A stretch of 64,000 nucleotides of DNA from Charina bottae (Eukaryota > Chordata > Lepidosauria > Squamata > Charinaidae): assembly GCA_023362775.1 (NCBI GenBank), contig JALMGJ010000029.1, positions 5,987,268-6,051,267 of the forward strand. The letters run 5' to 3'. A model generated the notes under the pieces. It was given only the letters and a program-made list of their open reading frames with translations. It made no database searches and was not told where the DNA came from. The translations under genes were made by a program, and so were the position numbers. Shown here one piece after another: positions 56,320 through 64,000 of the stretch. How positions within the stretch are numbered: position 1 is the stretch's first letter; the number at the start of each line of letters is the position of its first letter.

Positions 56320-56850
56320 GGCCTCTGGGAAAGCTAATAAAGAGGGCAGGTCCCTCCGCCATCTTTATTAGTTCCAGAGAAACGGGCTACAACAGAGAAG
56401 CAGAGAAGGCTTGGCCCCGAGTCACCACTGGATGAGCTCCCAGCAGCTGCAGGGGAACCTCTTCAGATGATCTCCAGGAGCTCCAGGTTCATACCGGAAG
56501 GGGGCCTCTCTCGGACTGCTTGCACCTGAGCCATGTAGGGCTTCAGAGCTAATGACCAGTCCAAGAAACCAGCTGGCTCAGGTGTACTATGGACTCTGCA
56601 TTTTTCTAAGAGCAGCCTGGCTGCTGAGTCTTGGACCAACAGAAGTTTCTGGACTAGGCGCAAAGGCAGCTCCAGGTAGAGAACATCGCTACAGTCAAGC
56701 TGGGAGCTTTCAGGGGCCTGTGCCACAGTTTTAAGGGCATCACCTTCCAGGAAGGGATGCAGTTGGCAGATCAGTTGAAGCCAACCAAAGCACTCCTGGC
56801 TGTGGCTGGGAAACCAGAGAGAGAGTTGGGTCCAGAGGCACCCCTGAACT
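56320..56850 (-). pseudogene. L2/CR1-like LINE remnant
   Basis: The minus-strand frame 56885-56463 contains CSDVLYLELPLRLVQKLLLV then QDSAARLLLEKCRV, a decayed version of the LINE segment 'N.LY.GLP...L..LQLVQNAAARLL'. The following block is too diverged to align by eye. Confidence 0.6.
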
Positions 56851-56853
56851 GTG

Positions 56854-57168
56854 GATCTGCTCTTTGGGGGAGAGCGTAAGCCCATTCATATTAGATAGAT
56901 CTCTGGAATTCTGGCTTCACAGTGAGCAGCTCCACCTTGACTGGATTCAATTTCAGTTTATTATCCTCATCCAGCTCGTTACTAAGAGAGGAGCCACTTC
57001 ATTTCCTGAAGATGATCTGCTCTTTTGGGGAGAGTGTAAGCCCATTCATATCAGAATATCAGACAGATCTCTGGAAATTTGGCTTCACAATGAGTAGCTC
57101 CATCTTGTCTGGATTCAATTTCAGTTTATTGTCCTCATCTAGCTCGTTACTTCATTTCCTGAAGATGA
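56854..57168. repeat. Tandem duplication, two units of about 160 bases
   Basis: Both units start GATCTGCTCTTT and contain 'gtaagcccattcat', 'ggattcaatttcagttta' and 'cttcatttcctgaagat'. Unit 2 begins at 57014. Small indels separate them. Confidence 0.85.
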
Positions 57169-58601
57169 CCCTGAGAAATAGATCTAGTTATCAAGAGCAT
57201 ACCGATAGTACTCAGCTCCAAATCTGCTGAAGATCTACCCCAGCAGTTGTGTGTACATATTGAAGAGCATTAGAGACAGAATGGAGCCCTGAGAGACACC
57301 ATATAATGGCTCCCATTTCAAGGAGCAGCTGTCTCCAAGTGACATCCTCTGAGATCTGCCTGAGAAACTGAAATGGAAGCAGAAGCAAAGCCATTACCCC
57401 CTTTCCAAAATCTCAGGTGATCCAGAAGGTTAGCATGATTGAGGGTCCTGAAAGCTGCTGAGAGCATGACCCAGCAGAGTCACACTCCCTCTGTCAGTCC
57501 CTGAAGATCAGGCTGATCAGGCTGACCAAGGCAGACTCAACCCCATAGCCTTTTCTGAAGCCAGGTTGAAATAGGTCCAGATACTGCAATCTGCTTCTTC
57601 CACAGTTGAGAAGCCATCACTCTCAATCACGTTACCCAACCTTGGAAAGTTAGAGACTAGCCTATAATTGCTCAGTTATGAGGGACCCAGGACAGGCATC
57701 TTAAGAAGCTGTTTAATAATTGCCGCCTTTGAACCAGGAGACAGACAGCTGTTAACTAAGGCATCTCCTATACCCTTCCAGCTAGAAGTTACAAGCCAAG
57801 TTGGCCAAGGATCCAGAGGACAAGTGGTGGGTCATACACTTAAAGGAACATGTCTACATCCTTCAAAATAACAACTTGGATGATCCAGTTTACTTTCGGT
57901 CTTCACTTGCCCTCTAGCCATCTAACTTACTGCTTCAGCTCCCATAGTTCATCTGTGTATCACAGAGACATTGTTGAAGCACATTGGAAAGACACTTGGA
58001 TGCCACTGAGTCAACCACCTAGCAAGCTCCCCTTGTAATGACTTGCCAACCTACTAATGCCCCTTCTATTCCCCATCACCACTGTAATGGCCACCCCGAG
58101 TCTCACAGATGCAGACCCTACATGCCGCACACACTGATCCACACACTAACAGTTAACTACTTAAAAATCCTTGGTAACACCCCCTTTAGGGTTGCCACTG
58201 CTGGGAACATCCCTGCTGAGCCATCCAGCCCTTCAGAAGAGGCAGCCCAAACACTTCCCAAGATGGAAAGACCTCAGCTACTTCTGAGCTGGTGAGCCAC
58301 AAGGCCAGGCTGGGCGTTGGGTGGAGGAGCAGGGAGTTGATGTAATGTCTCTCGGCTGCTTCTCTGGAATTTTGGCAAAGTCAGGAACCTTAATTAATCC
58401 AATGGGTTGGGTTCACTCTACCCACTGTGCCCCAAGCAAACTAGCCAAGCTTTAAAGGGTAAACACAGACACTACTGTGTCATACAGATGCAGCCCTTGA
58501 GAGCTGCAGTGGGTCTGCTCCTTGGACCATGCCCACTTTCTTACCTGCTGCACCTCCCCCTGGGATTTTGCTACCCTCGGTGTTGTAGGATCCTTCTAAA
58601 C

Positions 58602-58735
58602 CAGAGTTTCTCAACCTTGGCATCTTTAAGGTGTGTGGACTTCAACTCCCAGAATTCCCCAGCTGCATGGCTGGCTGGGGAATTCTGGAAGTTGGAGTCC
58701 ACACATCTTCAAGTCGCCAAGGTTGAGCAACACTG
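58602..58735. mobile_element. Palindromic hAT-type MITE, 134 bp
   Basis: Ends CAGAGTTTCTCAACC and GGTTGAGCAACACTG. Flanks TTCTAAAC (58594-58601) and GTCTAAAC (58736-58743) match at 7 of 8. The arms pair around 'cagctgcatggctggctg'. Confidence 0.88.
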
Positions 58736-60633
58736 GTCTAAACAATTAAACCCTTCCCAGATTTTTCACCAAGTGGATATTCAACGGGTTGCTTCATCCT
58801 AAGTCTGTAACATAAGCAAGAGCTGATTCCCCCCTCCCCACTTCACATTGTGTACATACTATAAAAATTCTCCGAGTACAAGACCCCGGAGGATTATGTG
58901 GAGTTTTACAGATACTCTGCCCTATGAATTATCTCTGGGCTTTCCCATTTCCTCCTCCTGCTAGGCTGAGAATTAAATCCACTGGCGCATTAGAAGAGAT
59001 GGAAGCATCCAATTTAAAATAAATGGAAGGCCCTACAGAAAAGCCCCTCCCCCATTCCTTTCATCAGCACAAATATGAATTTGTTCAGGAAGCGGAGAGA
59101 GACTTTTGCTGCTGTGCTGCCTTCTGGGTCTTTCATGTTGTTGTTTTTTTTAAAGCTTTTGGCTCCAAGCCCTCTTATCTGCTTCCCCTTTAATTTCTTC
59201 AGTGCTGTAATTTGATGACAGCAAGGGAATGTGATTTCCATTTTGCGGTTGGGTGATCTTTCTTTATTCTCTCCCTTGCCCACCCACTCACTGGAATGGC
59301 TGACCCGTTTCTCTGCAAAATTAGGATTAAGCCAGGGCAAAACTACGGAGAAAGTTCTCCACAGTTTAATCTATGAAATCCCAGTACAGTTGTTGAGTCT
59401 AGCCGGGAAATTTCTCAAACTCTATAATAGCTGCTGACCTATTAGGGTTATCATTCTTTTCCACACTCTTATTTTTTAATGCATTTCTCCCATCTTTTCT
59501 CTGAAAGCTCAAAGCATCTTCTAGAGGATGGAATCAACTCTAACATTATACCCATAGCTACACTCTGAGGCAGCTGGAAGAGTGTGGCTTGATCAAGTGG
59601 GGATTTGATCCGGTCTCTGCAATCCAAGACCAACACAAATGCATTCAAATGTACCCACTCCTTCGTTCTCATATAACACTTAAACACACAGTTGTAAATA
59701 CTCCTTCACACAACATTCCATTGATGATGATAATAACAACAACAACATCTAGATCCGGGCAGGAAGGGGAAGGAAGGAGGGAGGGTGGGAGGGTGAGTTG
59801 AGAAGAACACAATGCTGAGCACAGATAGAGCCAAGGAATGGACTGAAGGGGATGAAAAAAGAGCAGAGAAGAACAAGAATATGGGGAGCAGTGGAGATAG
59901 GCAGAGAACAGTAGGGACATGGGATGGGAGGAAGAAGTAAAGAGCAGAAAAATGGCGTACAAGCATGGAAAGAAGATGACTGTTGAGGAAAGTGGGGAAC
60001 CAACCTGCTTAGAGCTTGCTTGTTTGAACCTGATTACTATCAACCAGGATGTCAATGCAGGTGTAACACTGAATCATCATTAAGGAATAGAGAACTCATA
60101 ATGGATGAGAGTACACAATCCTTGAACTGGAATATCTGGTTCATAACTATGTTTAGCGGGGTACTCTACTATGTAAGCCATCTTCCTGTAAGTCTGGATT
60201 GTATCACAAAAAAGCAAACAAATGGGATCCTATTTATATTAAATTATATGACCATGACACGCTAAGATACTGTATATAATTCATGAGACTTTCTCAGGTT
60301 GAGAATCTTTTTCTTAACTTAATAGTATATGGTGCTTCCTCACCATTTTTGGCAAGAGAGTGGCATAGGAGAAAATGTAAAGCAAGCTTCAATCCTTTTC
60401 AAATATTACATGACCTGGGACTCAGCTCCTCCTGAATTTCTACTTCTCTGTTGCTAATGTTTTTATTTTATAAAAATAAAGCCTTTTTTAATGGAAGAAT
60501 ATATTCTAGGATGGCTAGCGTTGCTTTTCCTGCTTTCCGTGAGATTTCTTGACTTGATCACTGATGGAATTCCATCATACTTTTTCAGCCATGCCTGCTA
60601 AATGTAATAAGATTCTATTTCTTTTCTTCCAAG

Positions 60634-60699
60634 TGAGGATCGAGTAATTGAGCATTACAAGAAGCTGAATGGTCAGACAAGAGGTCAAGCCATTGTCAA
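60634..60699 (+). CDS. FRMD4A: FRMD4A exon g (F2 lobe)
   Basis: A 66-base exon with acceptor CTTCCAAG ending at 60633 and donor GTAAGT at 60700. The first base completes Cys; then EDRVIEHYKKLNGQTRGQAI and V, ending with AA of an asparagine codon. KKLNGQTRGQAI supports FRMD4A over FRMD4B. It encodes a helix of the acyl-CoA-binding-protein-like F2 lobe. Confidence 0.95.
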
Positions 60700-61604
60700 G
60701 TAAGTTGGGAATGGGAATTCTAGACACAGAATATTTTGGCTAATGTGAATTCTGTACCTCATTGTGACCTCTATCTCTTTCATAGCATATTTGGCTTCAA
60801 AGCAATGATGTTCAAATTATGATCCAGAAAACTGTGGTTCTTCAAAATAAGCAATACCTCAAAGTGAATATCAGTAATAATGGAGATCCTCTTAAAATAC
60901 CACTGGCACTCCAGATTTCTATGTGCAATCCAGGTTTTCAGGTGGATATTGGGTGTACCCCAAAGTGTGTACTTAGTTAATGCACAAGAATGGAATTGGT
61001 TTCCTAAAACATATCCCACAATTATTTGCAGTGTACAATTGTAAAGGGGTTCATCAAAAGTCAAACTTGTATTGTCGAAGGCTTTCACGGCCGGAGTTCG
61101 ATGGCTGTTGTGGGTCTTCCGGGCTGTGTGGCCGTGTTCTGGAAGTTGTGGTAATAATGCTGGCGAAACGTTAGGAACCACAACTTCCAGAACACGGCCA
61201 CACAGCCCGGAAGACCCACAACAGCCAAAAGTCAAACTGTTGTAGAAAGAATTCCATAAAGGCGGAAACAACTATAAATCTCTTCTAGGGGGTATTTTTT
61301 TCAGGCTCTTTCGTTCTCCATATTTACATCTTTTGGATGAGGTGGGCCAAATGCCTGTCTTATAAGATATTTTATGTTATTTGCTGATTGGATAAGCATT
61401 CTCTGCCACTTCTCACCATTCTCCATCAGGATTATATAAGTAAAGCATGATAATGTTTCAGTGACATGAACTCATATTGTTGGGTTTAAAAGATGCAAGT
61501 CTAAGACATACTAGAAAGGTTGCCCAGATGTCAATATGCTGTTTTGCATAACTACCATGCTGTTGCAATCTTTGACATGATTTTTTTTATGCTTCTTTCC
61601 CTAG
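60700..61604 (+). other. FRMD4A: FRMD4A intron g-h
   Basis: Short GT-AG intron (905 bases). Its only notable content is a 159-bp Penelope-derived hairpin insertion at 61068-61226; the rest appears unique. Confidence 0.8.
61068..61226. mobile_element. Penelope-derived hairpin insertion, 159 bp
   Basis: A 49-base perfect inverted repeat (61103-61151 and 61178-61226) separated by a 26-base spacer containing GGCGAAACGTTAGG. The left end has GGCTTTCACGGCCGGAGTTC, the terminus of the Penelope-like tail at 17567. The 12-base duplication AAAAGTCAAACT flanks it (61056-61067, 61227-61238). Confidence 0.88.
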
Positions 61605-61662
61605 TTATATGAGCATTGTAGAATCCCTTCCAACATATGGAGTACATTATTATGCAGTCAAG
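61605..61662 (+). CDS. FRMD4A: FRMD4A exon h (F2-F3 boundary)
   Basis: A 58-base exon with acceptor TTCCCTAG ending at 61604 and donor GTGTGT at 61663. One base completes Asn, then YMSIVESLPTYGVHYYAVK, ending on a codon boundary. LPTYGVHYYAVKD marks the end of F2 and entry to the PH-like F3 lobe in many FERM proteins. The donor is weaker than those of its neighbours (GTGTGT). Confidence 0.95.
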
Positions 61663-62983
61663 GTGTGTACACTCTGAAAAGTATTATTTCATTGATGAAT
61701 TGATCGACCATGAACAATGACAACTGAAATCATTATTCTTTATTTATATGCGGTTCTGTTATGAAAGTTCTGACTGTTTTGCTGTGTTAAGATAAATAAG
61801 TAGCTTCAATAACTTCATAGTGAAGTCAATTAAACTGAAAAATTAGATACCCGAAATGCATAAGAGCATACAATTCATATAATTGCTGAGAATTTAACTA
61901 CATTGTATCTTAGTTTTGATAGTCTTTGATATTTGAATGGCAGTGTAAAACAGTTGGGGTTTTGCACTATTCATTCAAACAGCACAGCTACTGAAGAACT
62001 TTGGCATTTAGGGCACTTCCATATTGCCATGTTCTCTGGTCTCTCAAAAGCAGCATGTAGACAAAACATATATTGTCTTCAGACCTGCTGACTTCAAAGC
62101 ACCAAACAGGCGTTGCCCCAAACTCCTGCAGGTACCATAGCAACAAAAACTCCCTCAGACATTCACTGCACAAAAGATAAGTGAAATAAATCTTCCCCTT
62201 CCATCCATGTCCTTAGTTCATGCTGTATGTATTTGTCTGTTCATATGAGGAAGAAAAAAACCAGGAGTTCCTATGAGAGGGAACTGAAAAGGCATCATTC
62301 TCCTTGAAAGACCTAAAGGTCATAGGCGTGGCAAGACTAGAATTCTTACTAATGGAGAAGTAGACAGCTCACAAGTTGCACAGATTTGCACTGTTTAATT
62401 TTTTTTTAAAAGAGTATTTTAACAGTATTAAATATGAGACAGCTCAGGCAGAAATAAACCAGCTCAGCTGATAAACACCGAGATGGTGCAAGATCACAGA
62501 ATTGCAGAGCTGATTCTGGAATGATCCAACGGTGGAAGTGCCCTTGGATGCTTTTGGTTTACAAATAATTTTGCCACATGCAATTCATATTGTGTTTATC
62601 ATTATTCTTTGGTCTCTACGTTGAGAATATCAGATTATTCATGGAACCTGTTAACAGAATAGTGTCTGCCAAGTTCAGAAATCATAATTTCTAAGAAGAG
62701 GGAAATATATTAAAGAGTATAAGATTCCAGTGGAGAAATTCTTAGTGACCTGCAAAGTCACTGGCTTTTCCACAGTCGTCCCACAACTAAAATGGGACCT
62801 CCAAGTGACATTTATATTGTACTAGCAATGGCCCATCCATTTGGCCAAGGTCATTCTAGAATGTTTACTCAAAATTAGGTTCCATTTAGAAAAATCTATA
62901 AGGATGCAAACCATTGGTTAGCAGCATTCTCCTTTCAGGTTGTATTCCTTTTAATGTTTCTGTTCAGTTCTATTCATGAATAG

Positions 62984-63162
62984 CAGGAGTGTCCATGGGA
63001 AGGGTCAAAAAAGTCAAGATGGCAGCTGAAACCATGCAATCAAAATCCTGCCCCTTTTTATATGCATTTTACATGCAATGCATGTGGAAAAGGGGAGGGG
63101 CTTCAGTCATGCAATCATGGACACCATTTTTACTTTTTTGACCTCCCCTAGAGACACCTTTG
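62984..63162. mobile_element. MITE of the TCAAAAAAGTCAAGAT family
   Basis: 'caggagtgtccatgggaagg' and 'gtcaaaaaagtcaagatggc' at the left; 'acttttttgacctcccctag' and 'agacaccttt' at the right. A clear copy; target duplication not evident. Confidence 0.72.
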
Positions 63163-63193
63163 TTGACAGAGACAAAATTTGGATACCATTTAC

Positions 63194-63533
63194 CAGGGGT
63201 CCTCAACCTTTTTGACGCCAGGGACTGGTTTCAAAAGACAATTTTTCTGTGGACTGGGGGGGCAGGGTTTCCTGGATTTCCAGGGGGCAGGGTTTGCGGG
63301 CGGGAGCCAATGGTGTGCACCGGGGGGCAGGGTTTGCGGGCGGGAGCCAATCACAAGCACCGGGGGGCAGGGTTTGCGGGCGGGAGCCAATCACAAGCAC
63401 CAGGGGGCAGGGTTTGTGGGCGGGAGCCAATCACGCAGAAGGGGGCGGGGTTTGTGGGTGGGAGCCCCGCGGCCCAGTTTCTAACAGGCCACGGCCCACT
63501 AGTGGGCCGCAGCCCACAGGCTGGGGACCCCTG
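63194..63533. mobile_element. hAT element (CAGGGGTCCTCAACC family) with 40-bp CCAAT/GC array
   Basis: Ends CAGGGGTCCTCAACCTTTTTG and ...GGCTGGGGACCCCTG. Flanks CCATTTAC and CTCTATAC agree at 5 of 8. The interior (63283-63465) has four to five 40-base units of 'gggggcagggtttgcgggcg' followed by GGAGCCAAT and a variable end. Confidence 0.8.
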
Positions 63534-63742
63534 CTCTATACAAGAATAAATTTTAAAAAGAATCACAATTCCAAACTAAACCTTTGTTGAGGAGCACTCC
63601 AGTAGCCAAAGGTTACGACATTTGGACTGCCAAGACGTATGTAAAATAGTAAGTTATTTTACTTCTGTTTTATATTGTGTTGCTGAACCCACGTCAGAAT
63701 ACTATTAACTAAGGCATGTTTCCCCCCCCCCCATCATTCTAG

Positions 63743-63829
63743 GATAAGCAGGGAATTCCTTGGTGGTTAGGACTTAGCTACAAAGGAATCTTTCAATATG
63801 ACTATCACGACAAAGTGAAGCCAAGAAAG
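63743..63829 (+). CDS. FRMD4A: FRMD4A exon i (start of F3 lobe)
   Basis: An 87-base exon of exactly 29 codons, with acceptor CATTCTAG ending at 63742 (after a run of about 12 C) and donor GTAAGC at 63830. It reads DKQGIPWWLGLSYKGIFQYD then YHDKVKPRK, the first strands of the PH/PTB-like F3 lobe (WWLGLSYKGI is the usual F3 opening in this family). It is the last exon in the window; the next lies beyond 64000. Confidence 0.95.
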
Positions 63830-64000
63830 GTAAGCAATATCATATGATGAAATATCCCATTCCCATGATGGAAAGTTGAGTCTGAAGCCTTCTTGATTTA
63901 CGAAATTGTTGAAGAACTCTAGGGGAAACCACGTGACATCTTAAATGTAGTCACTGATCTTCTTCAGAAAGCAGTTCTGTCATCAATGCTCAGATACTGT

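Larger units (their letters stand above)
56039..60633 (+). other. FRMD4A: FRMD4A intron f-g
   Basis: Holds L2-like LINE remains (56320-56850), a local duplication (56854-57168) in a repeat-like tract, and a palindromic hAT MITE (58602-58735). Nothing was recognised in 57170-58590 beyond repeat-like phrasing, nor in 58745-60630, apart from a short CAA/GAT-rich run near 59725. Confidence 0.65.
61663..63742 (+). other. FRMD4A: FRMD4A intron h-i
   Basis: GT-AG intron of 2.1 kb with a TCAAAAAAGTC MITE (62984-63162) and a hAT element carrying a GC-rich 40-bp array (63194-63533). Nothing was recognised in 61663-62980. Confidence 0.8.
6107..63829 (+). other. FRMD4A: FRMD4A gene, internal portion (9 coding exons)
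   Basis: Nine exons with matching phases join into one open frame of 648 bases (216 codons) without a stop. The product is the FERM region of FRMD4A, from late F1 through F2 into early F3. Recognised blocks include KELLDLVASHFNLKEKEYFG, GHLNWLQLDRRVLEHDFPKK, RFYIESISYLKDNATIELFF and LPTYGVHYYAVKDKQGIPWW. By family knowledge the portion corresponds to roughly residues 38-253 of the human protein. FRMD4A was preferred over its paralogue FRMD4B because of GHLNWLQLDRRVLEHDFPKK and KLNGQTRGQAIVNYMSIVES, where FRMD4B differs as I recall it. FRMD4A is a cytoplasmic, membrane-associated scaffold reported to link Par-3 with cytohesin-type Arf6 exchange factors in epithelial polarity. Promoter, start codon, the rest of F3 and the C-terminal half are outside the window. 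Confidence 0.93.

Noticed and set aside
56463..56885. 140-codon minus-strand ORF as a host gene
   Set aside because: Contains the decayed LINE motif LRLVQKLLLVQDSAARLL; better explained as an L2/CR1-like remnant.

Overview
The window is vertebrate nuclear DNA, most likely from a squamate reptile. The reasons are several copies of the Sauria-type tRNA SINE (tail made of CCTTTA units), a Bov-B (RTE) LINE, L2/CR1-like LINE tails, Penelope-like elements with a GIY-YIG endonuclease, and many short hAT elements. I cannot name the species. Nothing prokaryotic is present.

The only host gene I can support is part of FRMD4A on the + strand. Nine internal coding exons (6107-6201, 13361-13453, 29771-29855, 40802-40858, 42850-42872, 55955-56038, 60634-60699, 61605-61662, 63743-63829) join in frame into 648 bases, or 216 codons, of FERM domain. 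They run from the second half of the F1 lobe, through F2, into the first strands of F3. The start codon, the first exons and everything after early F3 lie outside the window. FRMD4A is known as a scaffold linking Par-3 to Arf6 exchange factors of the cytohesin family in epithelial polarity. One intron (29856-40801) has a GC-AG boundary. One exon is only 23 nt. The exon at 55955 has a SINE inserted directly into its polypyrimidine tract.

The remaining ~98% is intron, filled mostly by mobile DNA. 1-6106: a TA-flanked MITE, a 5S-rRNA-derived SINE, a decayed Bov-B LINE abutting a broken hAT element, and a complete Sauria SINE. 6202-13360: microsatellites, a GC-rich hAT element, an old repeat with Penelope-like features, SINE pieces, and a hAT element nested in an older MITE. 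13454-29770: a Penelope-like copy split by a 1.1-kb GC-rich hAT element, a solo LTR with 5-bp target duplication, a CR1 3' end, a Penelope-like copy with inverted arms, two L2-like LINE pieces and further hAT elements. 29856-40801: a 207-bp Penelope tail insertion, SINEs, a hAT inside a 5S SINE, and palindromic MITEs. 40859-55954: a GC-rich hAT, an L1 ORF2 C-terminal fragment, palindromic MITEs, a hAT MITE with a triple target site, and a 102-bp minisatellite grown inside a SINE. 56039-63742: L2-like remains with a local duplication, a palindromic MITE, a Penelope hairpin insertion, and a hAT carrying a 40-bp CCAAT/GC-box array.

Many insertions were typed from their flanking duplications: 8 bp for hAT, 5 bp for the LTR, 8-13 bp for SINE and Penelope insertions. 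I saw no second host gene, no functional RNA gene and no CRISPR-like system.
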